A stretch of 64,000 nucleotides of DNA from Helicobacter valdiviensis (GTDB lineage Bacteria; Campylobacterota; Campylobacteria; Campylobacterales; Helicobacteraceae). The stretch covers positions 1-64,000 of the forward strand of contig NZ_NBIU01000003.1 of NCBI RefSeq assembly GCF_003245365.1. Reading direction: 5' to 3'. The notes beneath the pieces are model-generated. The model worked only from the letters and a program-made list of their open reading frames with translations. It made no database searches and had not been told where the DNA came from. This document shows, in pieces, positions 17,842 to 27,161 of this stretch. The number at the start of each line of letters is the position of its first letter. The first letter of the stretch is position 1. The translations under genes and the position numbers were made by a program.

Positions 17842-18459
17842 TTAATGTTGCAATAAATCTTCCAAAAAAGTATCTTTTATAAGTTTATTTACAAAATTTG
17901 GCATTTCATCGCTTTTGTGATGCACTATCCCTTCTCTTACATCTAGCACTCTTCTAGGATAACTCATCTTCATAGTATTATCATAAATAACAATATTATC
18001 AAAAAGCTCTAGAATTTCTTTAAAGTTTTTATTGACTGCTTCTAGGTTAGATTTTACGATTTCAGGTTCTACATAATGTAGTCCTTTAGCAAATCTTTTA
18101 TTAATTCTATCTTGAGAATATTCCAAGGCATTATCGCTATCTATTCCAATATAATATAAGTTTGTAGTATAGCCATGCTCTTTAGCAGTAGCCATTAACC
18201 TTTCTGCTTGAGATTTTTTGGTAACAATAAGTTCTTGCACGACATTTTTTCTTAGAGAGAATAATCCTCTTCTATATTTTTCTATATCTTTAGAAGCTTC
18301 TATTAATTCTTCTTTGCTAAATTGAGTTTTATCTTTAAATTTAAGCTTATAAATTGCATCTACATCAATAAATTTTCCTTTTGTTTGTAAAGTTAATTTT
18401 TCACCAAAAGTAGATTTACCTACCTCATTTGTTCCAATAACTAAAGTAAAATTAGGCAT
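17842..18459 (-). CDS. Zeta-toxin-like P-loop kinase
   Basis: 205 residues. Walker A is GTNEVGKST (9-17); a DVDAIY segment about 15 residues later fits the second acidic motif of zeta toxins and related kinases. HGYTTNLYYIGI and the following Arg-rich helix (RINKRFAKGLHYVEPE) match the lid/substrate region of the family. Zeta toxins phosphorylate UDP-N-acetyl amino sugars and block wall synthesis. The start overlaps the stop of 18459-18899 by one base, as in toxin-antitoxin pairs. The toxin role is inferred from family and layout. Confidence 0.72.
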   Translation of the reverse strand: MPNFTLVIGTNEVGKSTFGEKLTLQTKGKFIDVDAIYKLKFKDKTQFSKEELIEASKDIEKYRRGLFSLRKNVVQELIVTKKSQAERLMATAKEHGYTTNLYYIGIDSDNALEYSQDRINKRFAKGLHYVEPEIVKSNLEAVNKNFKEILELFDNIVIYDNTMKMSYPRRVLDVREGIVHHKSDEMPNFVNKLIKDTFLEDLLQH

Positions 18460-18899
18460 TAAAAATCTCTGCCTTTTTGAATATCAAGCTTAGCATATTC
18501 TTCTTGTGTAAGTTCTCTAACAACAATATTTTTTCTTAGCGTATTGTCTGATTTAATTAAATAGCATTTACCATTAGGATATAATTCTAATCCATACTCT
18601 GTTGAAATATTTTTATCAAAATATACTGCATTCTCACCCTTTTTTAAAAGCCAAATTCTTGTATCTTCAAATCTATCTAATGCGGCAATCAAATCTTCAT
18701 AAGTTTCTGCTTCTGGTCTTGGGAAGCATACTTCTTCAATTTCATCTAGTAGATTATATCTTTCATAATCATTATTTGCTAGGGCAAGACATTGCATAGG
18801 CACAATATCCATAAGCTCTAGCTTTTTGCCTTCAAAGTAATACCCATCTTCTTTCTTGCTAACGCCTTCAGGGAGATTTGTGGTGGTAGCAATAGTCAT
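18459..18899 (-). CDS. Unrecognised acidic protein, possible antitoxin of the zeta-like kinase
   Basis: 146 residues, acidic, no recognised domain. It starts with a Thr-rich stretch (TIATTTNLPEGV), has a run of short helices around DIVPMQCLALANNDYERYNLLDE and a mixed beta C-terminal half. It does not look like epsilon antitoxin or like a DNA-binding protein. It is the first gene of a two-gene operon with its own promoter and a one-base overlap with the kinase gene, the place normally held by an antitoxin. That role is inference. Confidence 0.5.
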   Translation of the reverse strand: MTIATTTNLPEGVSKKEDGYYFEGKKLELMDIVPMQCLALANNDYERYNLLDEIEEVCFPRPEAETYEDLIAALDRFEDTRIWLLKKGENAVYFDKNISTEYGLELYPNGKCYLIKSDNTLRKNIVVRELTQEEYAKLDIQKGRDF

Positions 18900-18926
18900 T
18901 TTGATTCCTTTGTTTTAGATTTTATA

Positions 18927-18932
18927 ATTATA
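18927..18932 (-). promoter_or_regulatory. -10 element of the zeta-like operon
   Basis: TATAAT on the minus strand, 28 bases upstream of the start of the first gene. AAAGGA lies between it and the ATG. Confidence 0.5.
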
Positions 18933-18972
18933 ACATTTTGCAGAAAAATTGATTTGTCTTTTAGGGCTTGTT

Positions 18973-19584
18973 TTAATCATTTTCTATCTTTTTAAATTCT
19001 TGCACAACTAAAGGCATTTTCTTAAAACCTTCACTCTCCATAAAATGTCCTCCACTTTGAGTTTGGATAAATTTTGCATTGAGCTTTTTGGCTAATCTCT
19101 CACTCATAGTAGTTGGCACTACACTATCATCTTTTGCACTAATAATGACGATATGCTTTATCATTTTTTGGAGCTTTTTATAATCTCTTTTTGCTTCTAC
19201 AAAATCATCTAAAACTGGCAAGATTTTTAAGGGCTCATCAAAAGGGCTTACCATAATCACGCCCCCAATTCTTGTGTTTTCATCTTGTGTGCTTAAAAAA
19301 TCTAGTAAAGCCACTCCTCCTAAAGAATGCGTAATAAAGTAAGTCTTGTTGTCAAGCTTAGTAAAATTTTCTTGCATACTTAAAAGCCACTCTTGAAGTT
19401 TAGGTTCAAAAGGTTTTGGGAGATTTGGCACCCAAACAGAATTTTTGTCTTCTTGAAGTTCTTGTGCTATGCTAGGTAGCCATCCATAATCGCTAGTGCT
19501 ACCATATCCATGCACGATGTAAATTTGTAAATCTTTAGCAAAAAGTCCTGCACAAAAGAAAAGCAATACAATCCATTTTTTCAT
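18973..19584 (-). CDS. Periplasmic RBBP9/YdeN-like serine hydrolase
   Basis: 203 residues. A signal peptide (about 1-17, ends GLFAK) suggests periplasmic location, unusual for this mostly cytoplasmic family. The alpha/beta-hydrolase fold is shown by IVHGYGST, the nucleophile elbow THSLGG (Ser 87), the Asp in AKDDSVVP (152/153) and the His in GGHF (180), so the triad is complete. Substrate unknown. It stands alone, with AAGGAG upstream of the ATG. Confidence 0.78.
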   Translation of the reverse strand: MKKWIVLLFFCAGLFAKDLQIYIVHGYGSTSDYGWLPSIAQELQEDKNSVWVPNLPKPFEPKLQEWLLSMQENFTKLDNKTYFITHSLGGVALLDFLSTQDENTRIGGVIMVSPFDEPLKILPVLDDFVEAKRDYKKLQKMIKHIVIISAKDDSVVPTTMSERLAKKLNAKFIQTQSGGHFMESEGFKKMPLVVQEFKKIEND

Positions 19585-19678
19585 TTTATTCTCCTTAAAA
19601 GAGTAAATTATACTATATTAGACAATAAAGAAAAATTTTGCTAGAATTATGGCTTTTAGCAAATTCTAAAGGGAGCCA

Positions 19679-20089
19679 ATGCAACCATTCTTTTTGGTGT
19701 TAAAGTCACATTTTTTTCTTAGTTTGCCTCTTGTTTTGCCACCTCTTATTAATCTTTTTGCTTTGTTTTTTTATACTTCTCATACTAGGAAGCTCCATAT
19801 TTTGGCAGTTGTAGCTCCTGCTTATTATTCTTTACTTGCTGGGAGTATCTTTAGTGGGCTTGTAGTATGGGCAATGCTTGGCTTTGTTTTTAGTGTTTAT
19901 GTTTTTTTGATGCTTTTATGTTGGCTTATTTCTTTCTTTTTGGAGATTTTTCGGCATATTAAACAAAAGCGTATTGTAAAACAAGGTGCAGATATAAAAA
20001 CGAGAGAAAGATTTTTCTTTTTTGCTAAAGCGAAATATCTTTTTGATTTTAGTGCATTTGCAGTGCTACTTCTATGGAAATTTCTTTAA
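19679..20089 (+). CDS. Small integral membrane protein of unknown function
   Basis: 136 residues with three or four hydrophobic segments (about 8-30, 40-60, 62-92 and 120-136) and a short basic loop (IKQKRIVKQGADIKTRER) between the last two. I recognise no domain. GGGAG lies six bases from the ATG. It ends one base before rsmE, so the two are co-transcribed. Confidence 0.6.
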   Translation: MQPFFLVLKSHFFLSLPLVLPPLINLFALFFYTSHTRKLHILAVVAPAYYSLLAGSIFSGLVVWAMLGFVFSVYVFLMLLCWLISFFLEIFRHIKQKRIVKQGADIKTRERFFFFAKAKYLFDFSAFAVLLLWKFL

Positions 20090-20090
20090 A

Positions 20091-20753
20091 ATGCAGTTTG
20101 TTATCCATAAAAATGCAGGAGTTTCTACTTTAAATATTGAAGGAGAGCTTTATACACATCTTTTTAAATCAAGACGCACCAGACAAAGCACAACGCTTTT
20201 GGTGCGGAATTTAGAAGATTTTAATCTTTATACTTATGAGATTTTAGAAATCCATAAAAAATATGCAACTTTAAACCTTGTAAGCTCCACCCTAACTCCT
20301 CCAAGCAATCTTCCTAAAACCCATTTGATTTGGGCTATGATTGAACCTAAAAATATTGAAAAAGCATTGCCAACTTTAAATGAATTAAATGTTAAAAAGA
20401 TTAGCTTTTTTTATGCAGAATATTCCCAAAAGAATTTTAAGCTAGATTTTGAACGCATCTATAGAATCTTAGAAAGCTCTTGTATGCAATGTGGGCGATT
20501 TATAAAGCTTGAGATTGAAATTTTAAAAGATTTGCAAGAAATGTGTGAAAAATATCAAGATTTTGGGGTGCTAGATTTTGGAGGAGAGGCTTTGAGGCAA
20601 GGTATTTCATTGCCAATTCTTATCGGAAGTGAGGGGGGCTTTAGCCAAAAAGAAAGAGAAATTTTAAAAACAAGGCAAACTTTTAGTGCAAAAAATTGCA
20701 ATATTTTAAGAAGTGAAAGTGCTGTAATTTATACTGCTTCTCTTTTGGCTTAG
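20091..20753 (+). CDS. rsmE: 16S rRNA m3U1498 methyltransferase
   Basis: 220 residues, a SPOUT-class enzyme. An N-terminal PUA-like part (about 1-70) precedes the trefoil-knot domain with IGSEGGFSQKE and the closing ILRSESAVI motif that binds AdoMet. It methylates U1498 of 16S rRNA. I start it at the ATG at 20091, just after the stop of the preceding gene; a longer frame would start inside that gene. The protein is shorter than many RsmE proteins (about 240). Confidence 0.87.
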   Translation: MQFVIHKNAGVSTLNIEGELYTHLFKSRRTRQSTTLLVRNLEDFNLYTYEILEIHKKYATLNLVSSTLTPPSNLPKTHLIWAMIEPKNIEKALPTLNELNVKKISFFYAEYSQKNFKLDFERIYRILESSCMQCGRFIKLEIEILKDLQEMCEKYQDFGVLDFGGEALRQGISLPILIGSEGGFSQKEREILKTRQTFSAKNCNILRSESAVIYTASLLA

Positions 20754-21352
20754 CTTTAAAATTGCAGTATTTAATTTTGCTTAATTTTGTGTGGAGCATT
20801 TAAAATGTGCCATCAGTTAAGTAAAGTGTGTTGTTTGTATATTGTGTTTTTATCATTAGGTATTTTTAATGATTGAAACAAAAAGGATAAAAAGTTTATG
20901 ATTTTATCTTTGCTATTTGAAATTTTACTTAATGTTAAAGCAATCTAAAAATAATTAAAATCAAGCAAACTCATTAAGGCTATTATGGGCTAACATTCTT
21001 GCAAGTGACAAATTTGAATCAAGAGAGATATTTTGCTTCGTTTAATATGGTAAAGGGAAACTAAATTTCAAAGTAGAATATCAATATAGCAAACAATTAG
21101 TATTATGGATAAATGTGAAATATTTGTGTGATACTATGGATTTTTTGAAAGTAGCTTTTAGATTGCTTTGTTGCTCTATTTTTAGTAATGGTAAGCATTA
21201 AAAAACAATTTAATGATTTAAAGGTTTTATAATCTTAGTAATTTCCTTGCTGAGTGCTTTGGGTTTCAAACAATCTAAAATATACTTATCATAAAGTCTT
21301 AATAAGAGAATATGGTATAAATTTATAAAAAAATAAAATTGAAAGCAATTTC
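20754..21352. other. Intergenic region with traces of decayed genes
   Basis: About 600 bases without an intact gene. Near 21135-21230 on the plus strand, an ATG frame reading MDFLKVAFR continues, after a one-base shift, as a hydrophobic segment and SIKKQFNDLKVL then stop. This could be the first helix of a lost membrane or chemoreceptor protein. The rest is AT-rich with scattered stops. Confidence 0.35.
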
Positions 21353-21379
21353 TATAATAAAGGAAAATCCCTTATTATA
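21353..21379 (-). terminator. Hairpin over the flgL stop codon
   Basis: A 12-bp stem with one mismatch and a three-base loop. It spans the flgL stop (21375-21377). There is no long T run after it, so it may terminate or only protect the 3' end. Confidence 0.4.
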
Positions 21380-23969
21380 GGTAATTTACAAGTGAAAGTT
21401 GAGAGATTTTGCCTACAGTTGAAAGCATAGATTGGTAATTCATAGTGAGTGTTGAAAATTGCAACCAATTTTCTGCTAAATCTGTATCAATAGTTTCAGA
21501 ACGCAATGTTTTAGTTTGGACAATCAGCATTTCAGTGCGTTCAATAGAATATTCAAAAGAGTTTCCTTGAGAACCATTTTTAGTATGCACCTTATTAACA
21601 TGATCGGCTAGATGATCAAACATTAAAAGTGCATTTTGGATTCCTGGATTTCTCATACTATCATCATATTCACTGTTCCCCCCTGGTCTATATGTTCCAT
21701 CTTCTAGGGCTTGTATGATTTGATCAATTTGTTTAAAGAAATTTACATGCGGATCATCTGCAATCACTGCATTATTGGCTTGGAATGTAAGTGCTGGGTG
21801 GTTTGTGGTATTTACTCTACCATTTGCATCCAGAGCAAAATTACTACTCTCATCATCATAAAGGGTAAATTCCATTCTTGAAGGAGAGCGGTTTAAGTCT
21901 TTAATTTCCATTTGTCCATCCATATTTAAAGAAAAAGATACATTGTTTTTAGATTGGCTAATCATATTTTCATAAGCAGCTTTAACAGCAGGATTATCAA
22001 AATCTGCCCCGCCTGCACCATTATTTGTAACAGCTTGTAAATCTCCTGGGTTTGTATTAGAGAGATTCATAACCATTCCTAGAGTGTCAAATAATTGTTG
22101 GTAGGTTACATCATCTGCTCTTGTTGGCTCTCCTGCAACTTGTGGTGGATTTCCATTAGGATTTAAGATGGGGATTTCAACTCCACCGATATTTACGCCA
22201 TTCATAGTAGCAGGACTATCGATAATAAGAACACTTCCACTATCTCTAAATTCTATTCTACCATTAATAGGGACGCCATTTACATCTTTTACTTCAAAAT
22301 TATAAGTGTGTCCATCTAGGCTTCCACCTGCCACTTCAGAAAGTTTTGTGGAGTTTGTGGCATATTCGTTGCTACCGCGAATTACTTGAGAAACATTAGA
22401 AGTTAATGTAGAACCATCTTTTTCAAAAGCTGCTCTATCATATTCTACACTATAATCATTTCTAAATCCATTTACTGGATTTCCTGCATTATCTTGTGCT
22501 TGGATACTAATTACAAGAGAACTTTCGCCTGTAAAAGGTAAGTTTGCCTCATCTTGATCAGCTGGACTTTTTTTGGAAACATTTTTATCAATTACTTGGA
22601 TTTTACCATCGCTAAATTCTACATCCACATCCCCATAGACATTTTTAATCTCATCCATTAAATCTTGCACGGTTGTATTAGGTCCAATATTAAAAGTTGT
22701 AGGACCCACTGCACCTCCTGGAGTGTCTGGAGCAGTATTTGCAGCATTACCACCTAAAACAAGGCTTGTAACTCCTTCTGGGAAAATATCGCTTAAAAGA
22801 GTGCTTGTTTTTGCAATTTCGTTATCGTGTGTTCTAAAAGTGGTAGGGATTGTGTGGATTCTATGATCGTTATAATCTTCTACAGAAGTAATGCTATCGC
22901 TTGCAAAACTTCCTAAAAATGGGCTTTGCACATAGGTATTTACTTTAGCTCCGCTTTTTATCAATTCATCCATATCGGCTACTCCCACACCATCTGGATT
23001 GTTTGGATCTTGGTAGTTGCTTGAAACCATATGGAATTCAATATTGGATCTCCCCCCGCTTAAGTCTTTAATTTCAATCTCTCCCCATTCATTGAGGGTA
23101 ACATCTACAACTTTTATGGTTTCTGTATTTCCAAATTCACGCCCAATTCTATCTAGCAAATCTTGCACTTTAGAATCTGTTCCCATTTCAAACTTTGCTT
23201 TAAAAGGTGTGCCATCTGCTTTTCTACCGCTAATATAAAAAACTTCATTAGGATCGTTGTTAGGATCACTATCATTATCGCCTACCATATCACGAATTGT
23301 ATCTTCTGCAGTGAGATAAACTTCTTCTCCTTGTCCAGTTTCATGATCTGGATTCATAATTTCTGGGTGGAGCTTGCTTTGATTAAATTTAGGGACATTG
23401 GTTGAAATTACGCGGTTAGTATCATTATCACTTCCAAAGAAAAGTTCATATCCGCTAATATTATAAGGAAGTGAATTGTTAGATCCTAAAAGTGCATTTA
23501 AAGTTCCATTGTTTCCATTATAAGAACCATCAGGATTAAAGGGTTTGTTTGTTGTGGCGGTTCCACCAAAAAGATATTCCCCACCTACAGAAGTATTTGC
23601 AATGGATAAAAAGTGATCTCTCATAGCTTTTAAGTCTTTAGCGATTGCTAATCTTGAAGTTTCACTATGAATATCGTTTGCACCTTGAACCAATTTGCTT
23701 TTAAAATTATCCATAGTTTTTGTAAGTTCTTGCAATGCAGTATCAGTGTGCTTTGTGAAAGTGTAAGCGTTGTTTGCAATTTCTTTGCTTTGGTTTAGCA
23801 TAGTGATATTATAGTCCAAAGAAAGAGTTTTATTAAAAATACTCGTATTTTGGTAGCCATATTGGATTTGCAAACCACTCATACGCTGCATTACTAAGTC
23901 TAATTGTTGTTCTAGCCTATTTTGGCGGTATTGAATGGAATTGTAAGTTGAACCTGAACCTATTCTCAT
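21375..23969 (-). CDS. flgL: Flagellar hook-associated protein 3 (FlgL)
   Basis: 864 residues, large as in H. pylori FlgL and much longer than the enteric protein (about 317). The N-terminal flagellin-like coiled coil starts MRIGSGSTYNSIQYRQNRLEQQ, and the C-terminal one ends near MNYQSMLSTVGKISQLSLV. The long middle part is variable, Asn/Asp/Gly-rich and exposed. FlgL joins hook and filament. I start it at the ATG at 23969 with AAGGA upstream; a longer frame from 24014 would overlap the sigma-54 promoter. Regulation by RpoN is supported by that promoter. Confidence 0.95.
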   Translation of the reverse strand: MRIGSGSTYNSIQYRQNRLEQQLDLVMQRMSGLQIQYGYQNTSIFNKTLSLDYNITMLNQSKEIANNAYTFTKHTDTALQELTKTMDNFKSKLVQGANDIHSETSRLAIAKDLKAMRDHFLSIANTSVGGEYLFGGTATTNKPFNPDGSYNGNNGTLNALLGSNNSLPYNISGYELFFGSDNDTNRVISTNVPKFNQSKLHPEIMNPDHETGQGEEVYLTAEDTIRDMVGDNDSDPNNDPNEVFYISGRKADGTPFKAKFEMGTDSKVQDLLDRIGREFGNTETIKVVDVTLNEWGEIEIKDLSGGRSNIEFHMVSSNYQDPNNPDGVGVADMDELIKSGAKVNTYVQSPFLGSFASDSITSVEDYNDHRIHTIPTTFRTHDNEIAKTSTLLSDIFPEGVTSLVLGGNAANTAPDTPGGAVGPTTFNIGPNTTVQDLMDEIKNVYGDVDVEFSDGKIQVIDKNVSKKSPADQDEANLPFTGESSLVISIQAQDNAGNPVNGFRNDYSVEYDRAAFEKDGSTLTSNVSQVIRGSNEYATNSTKLSEVAGGSLDGHTYNFEVKDVNGVPINGRIEFRDSGSVLIIDSPATMNGVNIGGVEIPILNPNGNPPQVAGEPTRADDVTYQQLFDTLGMVMNLSNTNPGDLQAVTNNGAGGADFDNPAVKAAYENMISQSKNNVSFSLNMDGQMEIKDLNRSPSRMEFTLYDDESSNFALDANGRVNTTNHPALTFQANNAVIADDPHVNFFKQIDQIIQALEDGTYRPGGNSEYDDSMRNPGIQNALLMFDHLADHVNKVHTKNGSQGNSFEYSIERTEMLIVQTKTLRSETIDTDLAENWLQFSTLTMNYQSMLSTVGKISQLSLVNYL

Positions 23970-24009
23970 TGCATTATCCTTGAAAAAATCAATTTTTAGA
24001 AATTGGATA

Positions 24010-24026
24010 AGCAAATATTATTCCAC
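24010..24026 (-). promoter_or_regulatory. Sigma-54 (RpoN) promoter of flgL
   Basis: On the minus strand TGGAATAATATTTGC has GG and GC separated by exactly ten bases, the invariant -24/-12 spacing, with TTGCTT after. It lies about 45 bases before the flgL start. In Helicobacter, RpoN drives middle flagellar genes, so content and context agree. Confidence 0.7.
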
Positions 24027-24069
24027 TTAATAAATCTTAGGATTAAAGTTGTATTCTAGTATTTTTTGC

Positions 24070-24075
24070 TACAAT
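24070..24075 (+). promoter_or_regulatory. -10 element of aspS
   Basis: TACAAT, 40 bases upstream of the GTG start and preceded by TTTTTTGC. It diverges from the flgL promoter. Confidence 0.4.
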
Positions 24076-24114
24076 CACAAATTATTTTTTTGTAAAAAAT
24101 TAGGAGTAAGTATC

Positions 24115-25866
24115 GTGAGAACCCATTATTGTGCAGAGATTAATGAGCAAAATATCGGGCAAGAAGTAAGCTTATGTGGATGGTGTAACACTTATAGAGA
24201 TCATGGTGGAATTATCTTTATAGATTTGCGTGATAGAAGTGGATTAATCCAGCTTGTATTTGATCCAAAAGACTTTGAAGATTCCCATAAAGTTGCTTCA
24301 GAGGTTAGAGATGAGTATGTGCTAATCGCAAAAGGAAAAGTGAGAAAAAGAGGCGAGGGGCTAGAAAATCCAAAGCTAAAAACAGGAAAAATTGAAGTTT
24401 TAGTAAGTGAATTAGTCATAGAAAATAAAAGTTTAACACCTCCTATTGCTGTGGGAGATGAGAGCGTAGGGGAAGATGTAAGACTAAAGTATAGATATTT
24501 GGATTTAAGAAATCCAAGATTGCAAGAGATTTTTATTACCCGCTCTAAAGTAGCACAAGCTACAAGAAATACCCTAAGCAATTTGAGATTTTTAGAGGTA
24601 GAAACTCCTATTTTAACAAAAGCTACTCCAGAAGGAGCTAGGGATTATCTAGTGCCAAGTAGGGTGCATCATGGGGAATTTTATGCGCTTCCACAAAGTC
24701 CGCAACTTTTCAAGCAGCTTTTAATGGTGAGTGGGTTTGATAGATATTTCCAGATTGCAAAATGCTTTAGAGATGAAGATTTAAGGCTTGATAGACAGCC
24801 AGAATTTACTCAAATTGATATTGAAATGAGCTTTGTAGAGCAAAAAGATGTAATGGAGGTGGCTGAAGAAGTCATTAAGTCTATCTTTGGTGCTTGCGGT
24901 ATAGAGGTTAATACTCCATTCCCACATTATACTTATAAAGAGGTTATGGAAAGCTATGGGAGCGATAAGCCTGATTTACGCTATGAATTGCCACTTGTAG
25001 AAGTTTCTGATTTGTTTGTGGATTCTTCTAATGAAATTTTTTCATCTATTGCAAAAGATTCTAAGAAAAATAGATTTAAAGCATTGTGCGTGAAAGGTGG
25101 AGATAACTTCTTTAGCAGAAAGACTTTAGGAGAGGCAGAAGAGTTTGTAAGAAAGTTTGGTGCTAAAGGGCTTGCATACATTCAGCTAAAAGAAGAGGGT
25201 GCTAAAGGACCTTTAGTTAAATTTATAAGCGAAGAGAACTTAAATAAGCTTATAGAGAGAGTTGGTGCAAGTGTTGGTGATATTATCTTCTTTGGGGCAG
25301 GAGCTAAAAAGATAGTATGGGATTATATGGGAAGACTCCGCCAAAAGATAGCTAGTGATATGGGATTGATTGATGATGGCATATATAAATTCTTATGGGT
25401 TGTGGATTTCCCTATGTTTGAAAGAAATGACGATGGAAGCATCTCTGCACTGCATCATCCTTTTACAATGCCAAAAAATATAGACGCAGAGGATATTGAA
25501 GAGATTAATTCTGTTGCTTATGATATTGTGCTAAATGGATTTGAAATTGGTGGTGGAAGTATTAGGATTCATAAGCAAGATATTCAAAGTAAAGTATTTA
25601 GTCTTCTTGGGATTAGCAAAGAAGAAGCAGAAGATAAGTTTAGCTTCCTCTTAGAAGCATTGCAGTTTGGGGCACCACCTCATGGAGGGATTGCATTTGG
25701 ATTAGATAGAATTATCATGCTTTTAACAAAGGCAAATTCTATTAGAGATGTAATTGCGTTCCCAAAAACACAAAAAGCAACTTGTCCGCTAACTTCTGCA
25801 CCGAGTGCTGCAGGAGAGGAGCAATTAAGAGAATTGCATATTAGAGTTAGAGAAACAAAAAAGTAA
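24115..25866 (+). CDS. aspS: Aspartyl-tRNA synthetase (probably Asp/Asn non-discriminating)
   Basis: 583 residues. An N-terminal OB anticodon-binding domain (about 1-100, with [22 protein letters not shown]) is followed by the class II core: motif 2 around [16 protein letters not shown]-like CFRDEDL, a GAD insertion, and motif 3 GIAFGLDRI. The start is GTG at 24115, with TAGGAG eight bases upstream; the longer frame from 24049 covers the promoter. In Helicobacter this enzyme usually also charges tRNA-Asn, corrected by GatCAB. That is family knowledge. It begins aspS-adk-ppa. Confidence 0.96.
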   Translation: MRTHYCAEINEQNIGQEVSLCGWCNTYRDHGGIIFIDLRDRSGLIQLVFDPKDFEDSHKVASEVRDEYVLIAKGKVRKRGEGLENPKLKTGKIEVLVSELVIENKSLTPPIAVGDESVGEDVRLKYRYLDLRNPRLQEIFITRSKVAQATRNTLSNLRFLEVETPILTKATPEGARDYLVPSRVHHGEFYALPQSPQLFKQLLMVSGFDRYFQIAKCFRDEDLRLDRQPEFTQIDIEMSFVEQKDVMEVAEEVIKSIFGACGIEVNTPFPHYTYKEVMESYGSDKPDLRYELPLVEVSDLFVDSSNEIFSSIAKDSKKNRFKALCVKGGDNFFSRKTLGEAEEFVRKFGAKGLAYIQLKEEGAKGPLVKFISEENLNKLIERVGASVGDIIFFGAGAKKIVWDYMGRLRQKIASDMGLIDDGIYKFLWVVDFPMFERNDDGSISALHHPFTMPKNIDAEDIEEINSVAYDIVLNGFEIGGGSIRIHKQDIQSKVFSLLGISKEEAEDKFSFLLEALQFGAPPHGGIAFGLDRIIMLLTKANSIRDVIAFPKTQKATCPLTSAPSAAGEEQLRELHIRVRETKK

Positions 25867-25881
25867 ATTTAAGGAGAAACA

Positions 25882-26454
25882 ATGAAAAAATTATTTTTAG
25901 TCATAGGAGCACCAGGAAGCGGAAAGACAACAGATGCAGAGATTATCAGCAAAAATAATGCAGAAACTATGGTGCATTATTCCACAGGAGAGCTTCTAAG
26001 AGCAGAAGTTGCAAGTGGTAGTGAGCAAGGAAAGCTAATTGAGAGCTTTACAAGCAAGGGGAATTTAGTGCCTTTAGAAATTGTGGTTAAGACAATTGTA
26101 GATGCAATTTCTAATGCTCCAAAAGATGTGGTGCTAATTGATGGTTATCCAAGAAGCGTAGAGCAAATGTTGGAGCTTGATAAGATATTGGCAGATAAAA
26201 GGGATATTGAACTTACTTGTGTGATTGAAGTTGAGGTAAGCAAGGAAGTGGCATGTGATAGAGTGCTTGGGCGTGCTAGAGGTGCTGATGATAATGTAGA
26301 AGTGTTTAATAATAGAATGAATGTATTTTTAGAACCTTTAAAAGAGATACAAGATTTTTATAACAAAAAAGGAATTTTGCATAAAATTAATGGCGAACGC
26401 ACTATTGAAGAGATAGTAGGCGAAATGGAAAGCTTTATTAAAAGTAAAATTTAA
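25882..26454 (+). CDS. adk: Adenylate kinase
   Basis: 190 residues, a short-form adenylate kinase without the zinc LID insert. Walker A is GAPGSGKTT (9-17); IDGYPRS and the Arg residues in DRVLGRARG are the AMP-binding and LID elements. It interconverts ATP, ADP and AMP. It lies 15 bases after aspS with AAGGAG and 15 bases before ppa. Confidence 0.95.
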   Translation: MKKLFLVIGAPGSGKTTDAEIISKNNAETMVHYSTGELLRAEVASGSEQGKLIESFTSKGNLVPLEIVVKTIVDAISNAPKDVVLIDGYPRSVEQMLELDKILADKRDIELTCVIEVEVSKEVACDRVLGRARGADDNVEVFNNRMNVFLEPLKEIQDFYNKKGILHKINGERTIEEIVGEMESFIKSKI

Positions 26455-26469
26455 TTTTAAGGAGAAAAA

Positions 26470-26988
26470 ATGGATTTAAGTAAAATTGAAGTAGGAGAAA
26501 ATCCAAATAAGTTAAATGTTGTGATTGAAATCCCATATGGAAGTAATATTAAATATGAGATTGATAAAGAGAGCGGTGCAGTTGTTGTGGATAGGGTTAT
26601 GTATAGTGCAATGTTTTATCCTGCAAATTATGGCTTTGTGCCTAATACTTTAAGTGATGATGGTGATCCTGCTGATGTGCTTGTAATTAATGAATATCCT
26701 CTTCAAGCAGGGAGCGTGATTAAAGCTAGACTTATTGGTGTTTTAATTATGGAAGATGAAAGCGGAATGGATGAGAAGCTAATTGCTGTGCCTATCTCTA
26801 AAATAGATCCAAGATATGAGAATATTAAAAGCTTGGAAGATTTACCAAAAATCACATTGGATAGAATCAAAAATTTCTTTGAAACCTATAAAATGCTAGA
26901 GCCTAATAAATGGGTTAAAGTTAAAGAATACAAAGGTTTAGAGAGTGCAACAGAAATCTTAAATAAAGCTATTGCAAATTATAAGTAA
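26470..26988 (+). CDS. ppa: Inorganic pyrophosphatase
   Basis: 172 residues, soluble type I enzyme. Signatures are EIPYGSNIKYEIDKESG, the metal-binding DDGDPADVLV and KDP-like PRYENI. It hydrolyses pyrophosphate and pulls biosynthetic reactions forward. It closes the aspS-adk-ppa run, the H. pylori order. Confidence 0.96.
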   Translation: MDLSKIEVGENPNKLNVVIEIPYGSNIKYEIDKESGAVVVDRVMYSAMFYPANYGFVPNTLSDDGDPADVLVINEYPLQAGSVIKARLIGVLIMEDESGMDEKLIAVPISKIDPRYENIKSLEDLPKITLDRIKNFFETYKMLEPNKWVKVKEYKGLESATEILNKAIANYK

Positions 26989-27010
26989 AATTTAAATATG
27001 TAAAAAGTTT

Positions 27011-27038
27011 CAAAAAGTAATCTTTAGGAGGCTTTTTG
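27011..27038 (+). terminator. Possible terminator after ppa
   Basis: CAAAAAG and CTTTTTG form a 7-bp AT-rich stem around a 14-base loop, followed after a few bases by a run of T. It is weak but correctly placed. Confidence 0.35.
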
Positions 27039-27116
27039 CATTATTTTTTTGCATTTATTTTCCCTAGATAAGATTTTTTAAATTTCGCTTTTTGAAAAAA
27101 TTTGTAAAATAGGATT

Positions 27117-27136
27117 TCTCTTAAAAATCAAGAGAG
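27117..27136. promoter_or_regulatory. Inverted repeat in the dctP promoter region
   Basis: TCTCTT and AAGAGA flank a short AT spacer. The repeat sits just downstream of a TAAAAT -10 candidate (near 27105) and upstream of the AAGGAG of dctP, a good position for a repressor operator. No regulator gene is adjacent. Confidence 0.35.
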
Positions 27137-27161
27137 TGTTTATTTTATTAAGGAGAGACTA

